Source: Gammaproteobacteria bacterium
Lineage (GTDB): Bacteria; Pseudomonadota; Gammaproteobacteria; Steroidobacterales; Steroidobacteraceae
Assembly: GCA_030040575.1 (NCBI GenBank)
Contig: JASHTK010000314.1
Span: 1 to 32,101 of the forward strand
Direction: 5' to 3'
Length of the DNA: 32,101 nt
Shown here: positions 21,338 to 32,101 of the stretch, piece after piece
How the letters are laid out: each line of letters begins with the position of its first letter
Numbering within the stretch: position 1 is the first letter of the stretch
Notes under the pieces: model-generated
Told to the model about the DNA's origin: nothing
What the model saw: the letters and a program-made list of their open reading frames with translations, nothing else
Databases searched by the model: none
Translations under genes and position numbers: made by a program

Positions 21338-22018
21338 TCAGCCGCGCCGGGTCCGCGCCTCGATGCGCTCGATCGCGCTCGTGAGCTCGGAGGCGGACTG
21401 CGCTGCGGCCGAGGCCGTGAAGTCGAGGTCCTGCACGAGCCCGTCGGTGAGCCGATAGATCCACGCATGCACGGAGAGCGGCTGGCCCCGGCTCCAGGCG
21501 TCCTGCGCGATGGTGGTGCGGCAGACGTTGTGCGCCTGCTCGAGCACGTTGAGCTCGCAGAGCCGGTCGGCGCGGCGGGCCGGATCCGGTTCGCGCGCGA
21601 GCAGGGCGCGGCGCCGCTCGGCCACGTCCTGGATGTGGCGCAGCCAGTTGTCGATGAGCCCGAGCGGCGCGGCGCGGTCCGCCGCCGCGATACCGCCGCA
21701 GCCGTAGTGCCCGCACACGATGACGTGCTCCACACGCAGGACATCGAGGGCGTACTGCAGCACCGAGAGGCAGTTGAGATCCGTGTGAACGACGAGGTTC
21801 GCGACGTTGCGATGGACGAACAGCTCGCCCGGCCTGAGCCCGACGATCTCGTTCGCCGGCACGCGGCTGTCGGCGCAGCCGATCCACAGGTACTTCGGCG
21901 CCTGCTGCTCGACGAGCCGCTGGAAGAACGCCGGGTCCTCCCGCACGGTGCCCTCGGCCCAGCGCCGGTTGCCGGCGATCAGGTGCTCGAGCGCTCGGCG
22001 CTTGGATTCCTCTGGCAC
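21338..22018 (-). CDS. Beta-class carbonic anhydrase
   Basis: WIGCADSRVPANEIVGLRPGELFVHRNVANLV and VIVCGHYGCGGIAAAD zinc-ligand motifs. Confidence 0.95.
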   Translation of the reverse strand: MPEESKRRALEHLIAGNRRWAEGTVREDPAFFQRLVEQQAPKYLWIGCADSRVPANEIVGLRPGELFVHRNVANLVVHTDLNCLSVLQYALDVLRVEHVIVCGHYGCGGIAAADRAAPLGLIDNWLRHIQDVAERRRALLAREPDPARRADRLCELNVLEQAHNVCRTTIAQDAWSRGQPLSVHAWIYRLTDGLVQDLDFTASAAAQSASELTSAIERIEARTRRG

Positions 22019-22028
22019 GCGCGCCCCG

Positions 22029-22826
22029 TCAGTCCGCGAGCGTGACGCTCACCGGGCAGTGGTCGCTTCCCATCACCTCGGGGTGAATGTCCGCCGCCTG
22101 GACGGCGCCGCGCAGCCGCGGCGAGACGAGGATGTAGTCGATTCTCCACCCGATGTTGCGCGCGCGGGAGTTCGCAAAGTGGCTCCACCAGGTGTAGTGG
22201 CCCTTGCCCTGCTTGTAGAGGCGCAGCGTGTCCACGAAGCCGGCGTCGATCAGGTGCTGGAATCCCTCGCGCTCCTCGTCCGTGAAGCCCTTCTTGCCGC
22301 GGTTCGGCCCGGGGTTGGCGAGATCGAGCTCCGTGTGCGCGACGTTGAGGTCCCCGCAGAAGACGACCGGCTTCACCGCCTCGAGCTGCCGGCAGTAGGC
22401 GAGGAACGCCGGGTCCCAGTGCTCGTGCCGCAGCGCGAGGCGGCTCAAGTCCTCCTTGGCGTTCGGCGTGTAGACCGTCACGACGTTGAGCTTCGGGAAT
22501 TCCGCCGTGATGACCCGTCCCTCCTCGCTGCTGTCGCGCTCGAGCTCGTCCGCGAATTTGAAGCGCCGCGCGAAATCCTTCGGGAAGCCGTTGACGACGC
22601 CGATCGGCTCGGCCTTCGAGAAGATCGCGGTCCCCGAGTACCCCTTGCGCGCGGCGGAGTTCCAGTACTCGTGATAGCCGGGCAGATCGATCTCGATCTG
22701 GCCGCGCTCGGCCTTCGTCTCCTGCAGGCACAGGATGTCCGGACGATGCGCCGCGATGAAGCGCTGGAACTCCCCCTTCTTCACGACGGCGCGAATGCCG
22801 TTCACGTTCCACGAATAGATCTTCAT
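22029..22826 (-). CDS. xthA: Exodeoxyribonuclease III
   Basis: [45 protein letters not shown]...[12 protein letters not shown]. Confidence 0.93.
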   Translation of the reverse strand: MKIYSWNVNGIRAVVKKGEFQRFIAAHRPDILCLQETKAERGQIEIDLPGYHEYWNSAARKGYSGTAIFSKAEPIGVVNGFPKDFARRFKFADELERDSSEEGRVITAEFPKLNVVTVYTPNAKEDLSRLALRHEHWDPAFLAYCRQLEAVKPVVFCGDLNVAHTELDLANPGPNRGKKGFTDEEREGFQHLIDAGFVDTLRLYKQGKGHYTWWSHFANSRARNIGWRIDYILVSPRLRGAVQAADIHPEVMGSDHCPVSVTLAD

Positions 22827-22980
22827 CCGGGTCGCATGCGGTTCCCGCGGCCGCCGAGCGGATCGCTCGGCCGTGCGGCGCATAATCGCACGATTCGGGG
22901 CCGTTAGCGCATGGCGGCGGCGCCGCGCGGCCGCGAGAATCTCTCGCCCGCTCGCAGGCGGGCGGGCCCGAGGCTCACCG

Positions 22981-23655
22981 ATGGCGATCCGTGAATGGCC
23001 GAAGAGGGAGCGGCCGCGCGAGAGGCTGCTCGAGCGCGGCTCGCAGGCGCTGTCCGACGCCGAGCTCGTCGCGATCCTGCTCGGGTCCGGCGTGCGGGGC
23101 AGCTCCGCCGTCGACGTGGCGCGCAAGCTCCTCGCGCGCTTCGGCTCGCTGCGCGAGCTGCTCCAGGCGGAGCGCAGGGAGTGCTTGCGCGAGCTCGGGC
23201 TCGGGCCCGCCCGCTATGCGCAGCTCCGCGCGGCGCTCGAGCTCGCCCGGCGCCATCACCTCGAGCGGCTGCGCTCGGGGCCGCTGCTGCAGAGCCCGGA
23301 GGCGACCCGGGAGTTCCTGCTGGCGCAGCTGCGCGACCGGCCCTACGAGGTCTTCTGCTGCCTGCACCTCGACAGCCGCCACCGGCTCATCGCCTTCGAG
23401 GAGCTGTTCCGCGGCACGGTGGACGGAGCGAGCGTCCATCCGCGCGAGGTGGTGCGCGAGGCGCTCGCCCACAACTCCGCGGCGCTCATCTTCGCCCACA
23501 ATCATCCCTCGGGCGTCGCGGAGCCGAGCGCCGCCGACGAGCTGATCACCCAGCGGCTGCGGGACTCGCTCGCGCTCGTGGACGTGCGGGTTCTCGACCA
23601 CTTGGTCGTGGGCGACGGCGCCTGCATCTCCTTCGCCGAGCGCGGACTGCTCTGA
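22981..23655 (+). CDS. radC: DNA repair protein RadC (JAB/MPN domain)
   Basis: [67 protein letters not shown]. Confidence 0.95.
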   Translation: MAIREWPKRERPRERLLERGSQALSDAELVAILLGSGVRGSSAVDVARKLLARFGSLRELLQAERRECLRELGLGPARYAQLRAALELARRHHLERLRSGPLLQSPEATREFLLAQLRDRPYEVFCCLHLDSRHRLIAFEELFRGTVDGASVHPREVVREALAHNSAALIFAHNHPSGVAEPSAADELITQRLRDSLALVDVRVLDHLVVGDGACISFAERGLL

Positions 23656-23688
23656 GCGGTCCGCCGAGCGCGCGCGGCGCAGTGCCGG

Positions 23689-24138
23689 TCATCGCGCGGC
23701 GCCGCGCGCCGCCGCGCGCTCGGCGTGCACCTTGAGACGCGCCATCGCGCGCTCCCAGCCCGTGCGCAGGCGCAGATAGATCGCATCCCATTCCGCGCCG
23801 CTCGGAATGCCCGAGCCGAGCAGGCGCACGATCGTCTCCGGCCCGGCGGCCTCGAGCACGAAGTCATCGACGAGCGTGTCGTCGGTCGGCGGCAGCGCGG
23901 TGCAGGGAAGGTAGATGAGACGCAACCGGCGCTGCGGACTGTAAACGTCGATGTGCGCCTCGAATTCCGTGACGCGATCCACACTCGCCCGGAACGAGCC
24001 TCCCTCGCGAGCGTCGATCCGCGCGCCCGCCGAGCACCAGGCCTCGAGCGCCGAGGACGTCGTGAGGGAAACCCAAACCAACGACAGGGGTGCCGACACG
24101 TCGATCCGATGCGCGTAGCCGCGTGTGCGGTCAGTCAT
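23689..24138 (-). CDS. SRPBCC / AHSA1-like domain protein
   Basis: MTDRTRGYAHRIDVSAPLSLVWVSLTTSSALEAWCSAGARIDAREGGSFRASVDR; Activator-of-Hsp90-like pattern. Confidence 0.75.
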   Translation of the reverse strand: MTDRTRGYAHRIDVSAPLSLVWVSLTTSSALEAWCSAGARIDAREGGSFRASVDRVTEFEAHIDVYSPQRRLRLIYLPCTALPPTDDTLVDDFVLEAAGPETIVRLLGSGIPSGAEWDAIYLRLRTGWERAMARLKVHAERAAARGAAR

Positions 24139-24290
24139 ACCCCAGGATTCTGCCACGCAATCAATGTGACGTATCGCTCGGACGCCTCGCGGCATCTTCC
24201 GCACTATGCCCCGGGGCGTTGGCGGGGCCAGCTCCTGCCTTGAGCATCCGGTGGACTTGCGGTGCGAACGCCCCCTTGAAATCCTGACCG

Positions 24291-27200
24291 ATGTGGAACC
24301 CCACGAAAACTGTGTCGGAGCGCGCGCCCGACTTCGGTCCCGAGGTCCGCGTGCGGCCGATGTGGCTCGTCGGGCTCTCGCTCGCCATCTTCCTGGTGGA
24401 CGCAGGGGTGCCGCTCGGCTCGGGAGCCGGAGTCGGCTACATCGCGGTCGTTCTGGCGAGCCTGTGGAGCTCGCGCGCCGGCTACACGTGGGGTGCGGCG
24501 GCCCTGTGCACGGTCCTCACCCTCGCGCGGATCGCCCTGGCGCACGGCGTGCACTCGTGGGCGATCGTCGCCGACCGCGGCCTCGCGGTCTTCGCGATCT
24601 GGACGGTCGCATCGCTCAGCGTGTGGCAGAAGCGCACGACGCTCGCGCAGACGCGCGCCCAGAGCGAGGCGGCGCGCGCGCTCGAGACCAATGCGGCTCT
24701 GAAGGCCGCGCTCGCGCGCACCGAGGCGGCGGAGGCGCAGCTGCGCAGGGGACAGCGGCTGCTCGACACCGTCGCCACGATGGCGCGGATCGGCGGCTGG
24801 GAGATCGATCTGGCGACCATGACGCCCATCTGGTCGCAGGAGGTCTACCGCATCCACGAGGTCGATCCCTCGACGCCGCTCGAGCTCGCGAGCACGTTCG
24901 ACTTCTACGCGCCTGAGGCGCGCCCGCTCGTCGAGAAGGCGCTGCGGGATGCGATCGAGCACGGCGCGTCCTTCGACCACACCGTGCCGCTCATCACGGC
25001 GACCGGACAGAGACGCTGGCTGCGCGCGATCGGCGTTGCCGAGCGCACGAACGGGGTGACGACCCGACTGTCCGGAGCGTTCCAGGACGTGACGGATCAG
25101 CACGAGATCCAGGTGCGCTTCGCGCGGGCGTCGCGCTCGAGCTCCGAGGGGCACTGGGACTACGACTTCGGCACGGAGACCGTGTGGTGCTCGGCGACCC
25201 ACGAGGAGCTGCTCGGCTTGCCGCCGCGCGACTCGCGCATCCCGGCGAGCGAGTTTCGCGCCCGGGCCCATCCCGAGGACCAGCCGCGGCTCGCGGCGGC
25301 GTTCCAGCAGCACATCACCGACGGTGCGCCCTACGACGTGCAGGTGCGGATGCGAGCCGGCGGCGCGTGGCGCTGGTTCCGGGCGCGCGGCGCCGTCGAG
25401 CGTGACGACCTCGGGCGGCTCACGAGCTTCGCCGGCTCGCTCATCGACATCCACGAGGAGCGCGAGGCGCAGGAGGAGCTGCGGCGGGTGCGCGGGCGTC
25501 TCGAGCGGGCGATCCACGGCACGCAGGACGGACTGTGGGAGTGGGACATCGCGAGCGACACGATGTGGATCTCGCCGCGCTACGGCGAGCTCCTCGGGCA
25601 GCCCGTGCGCGAGCTGACGACCACCCGCGAGAGCATGGTCGCGCTCATCCATCCGGATGACTTGCCGCGCATCGTCGAGGTGACGCAGGGGCACCTCGCG
25701 CGAGGCGCACCGTACGACGTCGAGGCGCGCATGCGCATCGCGAGCGGCGAGTACCGTTGGTTCAGGCTGCGCGGCAAGGTGGAGCGGGACGGCGCGGGAC
25801 GGCCGCTCACCCTCTCCGGCTCGACGCAGGACATCACGCCGAGGAAGATCGCCGAGGCCGCGCGCATCGAGGCGGAGGAGCGGCTCGGGCGCGCGATCCG
25901 CGGCAGCTCCGACGGCCTGTTCGACTATCTGGTCGCCGAGGACCGGTGGTGGTACTCGCCCCGCGTGCGCGAGATGCTCGGCTACGCGGCGGACGAGCCG
26001 ATGCCGCGCGTGCTCACCGAGCGGATGACCGCCGAGGACCGCGAGCGGGTCGTGCAGGCGATGCGGCGGCACTTCGAGGAGGACGTGCCGCACGAGGTGG
26101 TCTACCGGCTTGCCACGCGGTCCGGCGAGTGGCGCTGGTTCCGCGCGCGCGGCCGCTGCGAGCGCGATGCCGCCGGCAGGCCAACGCGGTTCTCCGGCTC
26201 GATCCAGGACATCACGACTCAGCGCGAGGCGGAGGCGGCGCTGGTCGCGGCCAAGGAGGCCTCCGCCGCGGCCAATCGGGCGAAGAGCGAGTTCCTCGCC
26301 AACATGAGCCACGAGATCCGCACGCCGATGAACGGCGTGCTCGGCATGACGGAGCTGCTGCTCGACACCTCCCTCGAGCCGGTGCAGCGCGAGTTCGCCG
26401 AGACGATTCGCGCGAGCGCGACCTCGCTCCTGGGTGTGCTCAACGACATTCTCGATTTCTCGAAGATCGAGGCCGACAAGCTCGAGATCGAGCAGGTCGC
26501 GATGGACGTGCGCGAATGCGTCGAGGACGTGGGCACGATGCTGGCGATCCAGGCCGCGGCGAAGAGCCTCGAGCTCATCGTCAACGTCGATCCCGCCATC
26601 CCGGACCTCGTGCTCGGCGATCCGCATCGCCTGCGGCAGATCCTCACCAATCTCACCGGCAACGCCGTGAAGTTCACCCAGCAGGGCGAGATCGTCGTCG
26701 AGGCGGTCGTCGATCGCGCGGAGGCCGGGCGCGTGACGCTGCGCTTCGAGGTTCGAGATTCCGGAGCCGGCATGTCCGCCGAGGTGCTGAGCCGGCTGTT
26801 CCAGCCGTTCGTGCAGGCCGACGCGTCCACCACGCGACTTTACGGGGGGACCGGGCTCGGCTTGTCGATCGTCAAGCGCCTCGTCGAGCTCATGGGCGGG
26901 CGCATCGATGTCGCGAGCGAGCTCGGCAAGGGCTCCACGTTCACCTTTACGCTGCCCTGTCCGCTCGTCGATGGCGTCGCGAGCGTCGCCGCGCCGGTCT
27001 GCGTGAGCCCGCGGGAGCGGCGCGTGCTCGTCGTGGACGACAACAAGACCAACCAGCGCGTCCTGTGCGGGCAGCTCGAGCCCGCCGGATACACCGTCGC
27101 GACCGCGGGCAGCGCCGCCGAGGCGCTGCGCGAGCTCGTCGAGTCCGCGCGCGCCGGGAGCCGCTTCGACGTCGTGATCGCCGACGATCAGATGCCCGAC

Positions 27201-28220
27201 TGCGACGGCGGCGGGCTCGCGACGAGCGTGCGGGCGATTCCCGAGATCGGCGACACGCAGTTCATCATGCTCACCTCGCTCGATCGACACGGCAACGTGC
27301 AGCGCCTGCAGGAGCTCGGCTTCGCCGGGTACCTCACGAAGCCGGTGCGCGGCCGGGAGCTGCGCGCCTGCGTCGAGCGGGTGCTCGAGCGCGATGCCAT
27401 CCCGGCCGCGACCTCGCTGCCGCGCATGGTGACGCGCGGCTCGCTCGCGGCCGACCACGGGCCGGCCCGCTTCCGCGGACACGTGCTCGTCGTCGAGGAC
27501 AACTCCGTCAACCAGCAGATCACGCGCCGCTTCCTCGAGCGGCTCGGCTGCGAGGTGGAGGTCGCCGAGAACGGCCAGCGGGCGATCGAGTTCTGCGCGC
27601 GGACGCGCTACGATTTGATCCTGATGGACGTGCAGATGCCGGTGATGGACGGACTCGCGGCCACCCGGGAGATCCGCCGCCACGAGGCCGGCGACCGCCG
27701 CACGCCGATCATCGCGCTCACGGCGAGCGCCATGACCGACGAGCTCGAGCGCTGCATCGCCGCCGGCATGGACGGCCTGCTCACCAAGCCGCTCGAGCCG
27801 GTGAGGCTCGGGGAGACCCTCGCCCGGCACGGCCTGGCAGGCGAGGGCGCGACGATCACCGCGCTGCCGCTGCTGCGGCCGGCCGCGCAGGCGATCGACC
27901 TCGCCCGCCTGCGCGCGATCGTCGGGGAGGATCACGAGTTCGTCCAGGAGCTCTGCCGGACCTTCCTCGCGAGCAGCGGCCGCATCGTCGATGAGCTGCG
28001 GCGCGCGCTCGCGGTGGACGACCGCGCCTTGCTCGGCGCGCTCGCTCACAAGCTCAAAGGCGGCAGCGGCAGCGTCTGCGCGCAGCGCGTCGGCGATCTC
28101 GCGGCGGTGCTCGAGCGCAGCTCGGCGACGCGCTCCGCGGTCGATCTCGGCGAGCTCGTCGAGCAGATCGTCGCCGCGATCCGCGAATGCGCCGGCTTCA
28201 TCGAGGCGCAGGTCGCATGA
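24291..28220 (+). CDS. Hybrid sensor histidine kinase: N-terminal TM segments, tandem PAS domains, HisKA-HATPase, two REC domains, HPt
   Basis: Repeated (R/Y)RWFRxRGxxERDxxGRxTxxSGSxQDIT PAS/PAC motifs; [25 protein letters not shown]-box; [51 protein letters not shown]...[13 protein letters not shown]; HPt HKLKGGSGS. Confidence 0.93.
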   Translation: MWNPTKTVSERAPDFGPEVRVRPMWLVGLSLAIFLVDAGVPLGSGAGVGYIAVVLASLWSSRAGYTWGAAALCTVLTLARIALAHGVHSWAIVADRGLAVFAIWTVASLSVWQKRTTLAQTRAQSEAARALETNAALKAALARTEAAEAQLRRGQRLLDTVATMARIGGWEIDLATMTPIWSQEVYRIHEVDPSTPLELASTFDFYAPEARPLVEKALRDAIEHGASFDHTVPLITATGQRRWLRAIGVAERTNGVTTRLSGAFQDVTDQHEIQVRFARASRSSSEGHWDYDFGTETVWCSATHEELLGLPPRDSRIPASEFRARAHPEDQPRLAAAFQQHITDGAPYDVQVRMRAGGAWRWFRARGAVERDDLGRLTSFAGSLIDIHEEREAQEELRRVRGRLERAIHGTQDGLWEWDIASDTMWISPRYGELLGQPVRELTTTRESMVALIHPDDLPRIVEVTQGHLARGAPYDVEARMRIASGEYRWFRLRGKVERDGAGRPLTLSGSTQDITPRKIAEAARIEAEERLGRAIRGSSDGLFDYLVAEDRWWYSPRVREMLGYAADEPMPRVLTERMTAEDRERVVQAMRRHFEEDVPHEVVYRLATRSGEWRWFRARGRCERDAAGRPTRFSGSIQDITTQREAEAALVAAKEASAAANRAKSEFLANMSHEIRTPMNGVLGMTELLLDTSLEPVQREFAETIRASATSLLGVLNDILDFSKIEADKLEIEQVAMDVRECVEDVGTMLAIQAAAKSLELIVNVDPAIPDLVLGDPHRLRQILTNLTGNAVKFTQQGEIVVEAVVDRAEAGRVTLRFEVRDSGAGMSAEVLSRLFQPFVQADASTTRLYGGTGLGLSIVKRLVELMGGRIDVASELGKGSTFTFTLPCPLVDGVASVAAPVCVSPRERRVLVVDDNKTNQRVLCGQLEPAGYTVATAGSAAEALRELVESARAGSRFDVVIADDQMPDCDGGGLATSVRAIPEIGDTQFIMLTSLDRHGNVQRLQELGFAGYLTKPVRGRELRACVERVLERDAIPAATSLPRMVTRGSLAADHGPARFRGHVLVVEDNSVNQQITRRFLERLGCEVEVAENGQRAIEFCARTRYDLILMDVQMPVMDGLAATREIRRHEAGDRRTPIIALTASAMTDELERCIAAGMDGLLTKPLEPVRLGETLARHGLAGEGATITALPLLRPAAQAIDLARLRAIVGEDHEFVQELCRTFLASSGRIVDELRRALAVDDRALLGALAHKLKGGSGSVCAQRVGDLAAVLERSSATRSAVDLGELVEQIVAAIRECAGFIEAQVA

Positions 28221-29182
28221 GCTCGGCGCCGCCGGTGCGGTTGCTGCTCGTCGAGGACGAGCCGACGCAGCTGCTGTTCATGCAGCGCCTGCTGCGCCGC
28301 GCGGGCTACACCGTCGAGACGGCGAGCAACGGCGAGGAGGCGCTCGAGAAGGTCTCGAGCGGCCGCTTTCAGATGATCGTGACGGACTGGGACATGCCCG
28401 GCATGGACGGGGTGACCCTCTGCCGGCACGTGCGCGAGGCGCAGCCCCGTCTGCCTGGGTACCTCTACGTCCTGCTGCTCACGGGCCACGGCTCGACGGA
28501 GAGCCTCGTGACCGGGCTCGAGGCGGGCGCCGACGACTACATCCGCAAGCCGCCGAACGAGGCGGAGCTGCTCGCCCGGCTGAAGGCGGGGCAGCGCGTC
28601 GTGCGGCTCGAGCAGTCGCTGCGCGAGGCGAAGGACAAGATCCAGCAGCTCTCGATCACCGACCCCTTGGTCGGCATCTACAACCGCCGCTACCTGAACG
28701 ATCAGCTGTACCACGAGGTCGAGCGGGCGCGCCGTTACGCCCGTCCACTCGCCGCCGTCATGGCGGATCTCGACTTCTTCAAGAACATCAACGACCAGCA
28801 CGGCCACCAGATCGGCGATGACGTCCTGCGCGGCTTCGTCGATCTCGCGAAGCTCTCGATTCGCCAGTCGAGCGACTGGATCGCCCGCTACGGCGGGGAG
28901 GAGTTCGTCGTCGTGCTGCCGGAGACCGATCTCACCGGCGCCGCGAGGACCGCCGAGAAGATCCGCAGCTGCTGCGCGACGACACCGCTCGCGACACCCG
29001 CCGGCGGCATCGTCGTCACGGCGAGCTTCGGGGTCGCCGCGCTCGAACCCGGCGGCTCGATCGCCGGCGCGGCCGAGTCGCTGCTGCGCGAGGCCGATGG
29101 CGCGCTCTACCGCAGCAAGCACGAAGGCCGCAATCGCGTGACCATCGCCGGCCTGGTCATGCCGGACCCCTGCCGGACCTAG
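28217..29182 (+). CDS. Response regulator with diguanylate cyclase domain (REC-GGDEF)
   Basis: LLLVEDEPTQLLFMQRLLRRAGYTVETA...VTDWDMPGMDG receiver; ITDPLVGIYNRRYLNDQL...ARYGGEEFVVVLPETD GGDEF domain; ATGA overlap with the kinase. Confidence 0.93.
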   Translation: MSSAPPVRLLLVEDEPTQLLFMQRLLRRAGYTVETASNGEEALEKVSSGRFQMIVTDWDMPGMDGVTLCRHVREAQPRLPGYLYVLLLTGHGSTESLVTGLEAGADDYIRKPPNEAELLARLKAGQRVVRLEQSLREAKDKIQQLSITDPLVGIYNRRYLNDQLYHEVERARRYARPLAAVMADLDFFKNINDQHGHQIGDDVLRGFVDLAKLSIRQSSDWIARYGGEEFVVVLPETDLTGAARTAEKIRSCCATTPLATPAGGIVVTASFGVAALEPGGSIAGAAESLLREADGALYRSKHEGRNRVTIAGLVMPDPCRT

Positions 29183-29834
29183 AGGAGCGGGCGGACCTCC
29201 AGCCGGTCCAGGCGATCGGCGCGAGCGAGATCGCGACGATCGCGAGCGTGACGAGGCTGAAGTGGGACTTGACGGCGGGCAGGTTGCCGAAGAGATAGCC
29301 GCCCCAGATGAACAGGGCCGTCCAGGCGATGCCGCCCACGAGGTTGTGGGCCTGGAAGCGCGCGTAGGGCATGCGGCCGACCCCCGCGACGAAGGGCACC
29401 ACGGTGCGAAGAATGGGCATGAAGCGCGACAGCACGATCGTCAGCGCGCCATGGCGCCTGAAGAACTCCTCGGTGCGGCGCAGGTGCTCGACGCGCAGCA
29501 GGTGCCGGTGCCCGCTGAACGCACGCGGGCCGACGAGACGGCCGACCGCATAGTTGACGCTGTTGCCGAGCACCGCGGCCGCCGCGAGCAGCGCCCAGGC
29601 GAGCGGGGCGGTGAGCGTGCGGCTCGCGTCGGCCGCCGCGAGCGCGCCGGTCGCAAAGAGCAGCGAGTCGCCGGGCAGGAAGGGCGTGACGACGAGTCCG
29701 GTCTCGGCAAAGACGACGACGAACAGGATGGCGTAGATCGCGGTGTGGTACTCGGCCGTGAGCGCCGCGAGGTGGCGGTCGATGTGCAGCGCGACTTCGA
29801 GCGCGTGGAGCGCCGCGGCGAGCAGCCCATGCAT
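29157..29834 (-). CDS. DedA/SNARE-associated (VTT-domain) membrane protein
   Basis: FAETGLVVTPFLPGDSLLFATGALAA; GHRHLLRVEHLRRTEEFFRRHGALTIVLSRFMPILRTVVPFVAGVGRM. Confidence 0.93.
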   Translation of the reverse strand: MHGLLAAALHALEVALHIDRHLAALTAEYHTAIYAILFVVVFAETGLVVTPFLPGDSLLFATGALAAADASRTLTAPLAWALLAAAAVLGNSVNYAVGRLVGPRAFSGHRHLLRVEHLRRTEEFFRRHGALTIVLSRFMPILRTVVPFVAGVGRMPYARFQAHNLVGGIAWTALFIWGGYLFGNLPAVKSHFSLVTLAIVAISLAPIAWTGWRSARSSRSGRGPA

Positions 29835-31093
29835 CAGGGCGCGGGCGCCATGGCGACCGCAGGATCGCCGTCACGCGAGCGCGGGGGGCCCTCCTCGAGC
29901 GCCCGCAGGGCGATGCCCACCTCGGCGTCCCGAGTGGGCGGGCCATCGGACGATGGCCCATCGGCCGGCGCTGGAGCGTCCTCGACGATCAGATCCGGCA
30001 GAATGCCTCGCCCGTTGATCGAAGCGCCGGACGGCGTGAAGTAGCGGGACGTGGTGAGCTTCAGCGCGCCCCGCGAGAGGGGCATGATCGTCTGCACCGT
30101 CCCCTTGCCGTACGTGCGCTGGCCGATGATCTCCGCCCGGCCGTGATCCTTCAGCGCGCCGGTGACGATCTCCGCCGCGGAGGCGGTGCCGCCGTTCACC
30201 AGGACGACCATCGGCGCTCCATCGAGGACGTCGCCACGCGTGGCGTCCATGCGGAATCGGGCGTCGGGAGTGCGGCCGTCCGCGGTCACGATCACCCCGT
30301 GATCGAGAAAGTCGTCCGCGACGGCGACGCCCGACTCGAGCACGCCGCCCGGGTTGTCCCGCAGATCGAGCACGAGCCCCTTGAGCCCGGCCGGATTGGC
30401 CCGCTTCAGCGCCGCGATCGCCCGGTCGAGATCCTGGGGCGTCGCCTCGGTGAAGCTCGTCACGCGCACGTAGCCGTAGCCGGGCGCGAGCGTCCGCTGC
30501 TCGACGCTGCGCACCGCGACCTCGGCGCGGCGCAGCACGTAGACCTTCACCTCGCCCGTGCCCGGCCGGCGGACGGTGAGCCGCACCGTGGTGCCGGCGG
30601 CGCCGCGCAGCCGGGCGATCGCGTCCGCCGCATCCGCGCCCACCGCGACGCCGTCGATCCGCGAGATCAGATCGCCGGGCAGGATGCCCGCCCGCGCCGC
30701 GGGCGAGCCCTCGATGGCGCGCAGGATCCTCACGGCCGATCGGTCCGCCGTCACCTCGATCCCGACTCCCGGATACGAGCCCATCGTGCTCAGCCGGATC
30801 TCCTCGAACTGCTCGTCGTCGAGAAAGGCGGAGTGCGGATCGAGGCCGCCCACCATCCCGCGTATCGCGTTCTCGACCAGCTTGTGGTCGTCCTCCTCGT
30901 CCACGTAGTCGCGCTTGATGTGCTCGAAGACCTCGGCGAAGAGCTGGGCGTCCTCCCAGGGCAGCGCATCGCCCCCGGGTACTGCCGCCGGAGCGGCCTG
31001 GCGCTCGGCGAAGACGACCGTCGCCAGGGCTCCGCAGAACCCGAGCACGACCCCCACCGCAAGCGCGATCAGTGTGCGCGATCGAATCGACAT
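29834..31093 (-). CDS. Carboxyl-terminal processing protease (S41 family, PDZ)
   Basis: MSIRSRTLIALAVGVVLGFCGALATVVF anchor; GVGIEVTADRSAVRILRAIEGSPAARAGILPGDLI PDZ; VVLVNGGTASAAEIVTGALKDHGRAEIIGQRTYGKGTVQTI. Confidence 0.94.
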   Translation of the reverse strand: MSIRSRTLIALAVGVVLGFCGALATVVFAERQAAPAAVPGGDALPWEDAQLFAEVFEHIKRDYVDEEDDHKLVENAIRGMVGGLDPHSAFLDDEQFEEIRLSTMGSYPGVGIEVTADRSAVRILRAIEGSPAARAGILPGDLISRIDGVAVGADAADAIARLRGAAGTTVRLTVRRPGTGEVKVYVLRRAEVAVRSVEQRTLAPGYGYVRVTSFTEATPQDLDRAIAALKRANPAGLKGLVLDLRDNPGGVLESGVAVADDFLDHGVIVTADGRTPDARFRMDATRGDVLDGAPMVVLVNGGTASAAEIVTGALKDHGRAEIIGQRTYGKGTVQTIMPLSRGALKLTTSRYFTPSGASINGRGILPDLIVEDAPAPADGPSSDGPPTRDAEVGIALRALEEGPPRSRDGDPAVAMAPAP

Positions 31094-31209
31094 GGCGAGT
31101 CCCCATCCGCGCGCGAGCCGCGATGCGACCGCGCGGGGAGGCGGCATATTTCCAGGAAGCGCCCGCCCGATCCTTGCGCCAGTTAGCATTTCGCCGGCCG
31201 GGGCGCCCC

Positions 31210-32101
31210 CTAGCCCCCGGGCGATGGGCTCTTGAACCACGGGCGGGGATCGAGCGGCCGGTCGCCCTTGCGAATCTCGAAATAAAGCTCCGGCCGGGGG
31301 CTGCCGCCGCTGTCGCCGGCGACCGCCACGGCATCGCCCGCCGCGACCCGATCGCCGGCTTTCTTGTAGAGCCGCTCGTTGTGTCCGTAGAGGCTCAAAT
31401 AGCCGCCGCCGTGATCGATGATCACGAGCAGGCCCAAGCCGGGCAGCCAGTCGGCAAAGACGACCCGCCCGGCCGAGACCGCGTGGACCGGCGCGCCGCG
31501 CGCGGCCTCGATGAGCACGCCGTCCCATTTGAGGCCGCCCGCCCGCGTCTGACCGAAGCTCGCCGCGACCCGCCCGGCGACCGGCCAGGAGAGCGTGCCG
31601 CGCAGCCTCGAGAAGGCATCGCCGGCGGCGGCAAGCGCGGGCATCGCGCGCCTCAGCCGCCGCAGCAGCGCCTCGAGGCCGCTCTGCTCCCTCTGCAGGC
31701 GCTGCAGGCGCTCCTCGCGCGTGCGGGAGGCCGCCTGCAGACGCGTGAGCGCCGCGCGGCGCTGCGAGCGCGCGTCCTCGAGCCGGCCGAGCTGCTCGCT
31801 CTGCTGCGACTCGAGGCTCGCGAGCCGCTGCGCCTCGGTAGCGAGCCCAGCATCGAGCGCATCGAGGCTGCGCACGTCCGCCGCGATGCGGGCGAGCTGC
31901 TCCGCGCGGGCGCGCCCGAAGTAGCCGTAGTAGGCGAGCATCCGTCCCGCGCGTGCCGGGTCCTGCTGGTTGAGCAGGAGCTTCAGCGGCTCGTCGGTGC
32001 CGAGGAGATAGGCCGCCCGCAGCTCGCCGGCGAGTGTCGCGCGGTCGCCCGCGCTCTGCGCCTCGAGCTGCCGCTTCTGCGCGGCGAGCTGCGCCCGCCG
32101 C
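31210..32101 (-). CDS. Murein hydrolase activator EnvC-like (M23/LytM domain), truncated by the window end
   Basis: Coiled-coil N-part plus degenerate LytM domain (GAPVHAVSAGRVVFADWLPGLGLLVIIDHGGGYLSLYGHNERLYKKAGDRVAAGDAVAVAGDSGGSPRPELYFEIRKG); reading frame continues past 31941 to the window edge. Confidence 0.9.
   Translation of the reverse strand, partial: RRAQLAAQKRQLEAQSAGDRATLAGELRAAYLLGTDEPLKLLLNQQDPARAGRMLAYYGYFGRARAEQLARIAADVRSLDALDAGLATEAQRLASLESQQSEQLGRLEDARSQRRAALTRLQAASRTREERLQRLQREQSGLEALLRRLRRAMPALAAAGDAFSRLRGTLSWPVAGRVAASFGQTRAGGLKWDGVLIEAARGAPVHAVSAGRVVFADWLPGLGLLVIIDHGGGYLSLYGHNERLYKKAGDRVAAGDAVAVAGDSGGSPRPELYFEIRKGDRPLDPRPWFKSPSPGG

Noticed and set aside
24204-28049. 1281-aa minus-strand ORF antisense to the hybrid kinase
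   Set aside because: Low-complexity R/H/D/L-rich translation typical of high-GC antisense frames; the plus strand encodes a clearly recognisable multi-domain kinase.

Overview
This is a high-GC, gammaproteobacterial-type chromosomal window, probably near the replication origin. On the minus strand it carries a complete F0F1 ATP synthase operon (atpI-B-E-F-H-A-G-D-C), then parA/parB, rsmG, prpD/prpC/prpB (2-methylcitrate cycle) and an MBL-fold hydrolase. The rest comprises an S9 peptidase, a diheme cytochrome c, dtd, tatABC, a HemD-like gene, a beta-carbonic anhydrase, xthA, radC, an SRPBCC protein, a large hybrid histidine kinase coupled to a REC-GGDEF protein, a DedA protein, an S41 peptidase and a truncated envC-like gene. 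Most of this is ordinary. The exception is the ~790-bp non-coding gap between tatC and the HemD-like gene (19687-20473). It appears to hold a mirror-image pair of divergent small RNAs. Each has its own sigma-54 (-24/-12) promoter: TGGCACG-N4-TTGCA on +, and TGGCATA-N4-TTGCA on -. Each ends in a strong intrinsic terminator. The two RNAs share a ~23-nt near-identical 3' motif, GGAYCYGCACGG(G)CAGCGCCGCC. Between them lie two NtrC-like GCAC-N7-GTGC dyads at matching distances (~150-155 bp) from the two predicted start sites, and a TAAGTNNTTG element repeated in mirror orientation near -65 of both. I regard this as a candidate nitrogen- or sigma-54-controlled paired sRNA locus and do not recognise it as a named family. 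A 40-bp inverted copy of atpC at the left window edge is probably an assembly or contig-end artefact. Everything was read by eye; no search or folding program was run.
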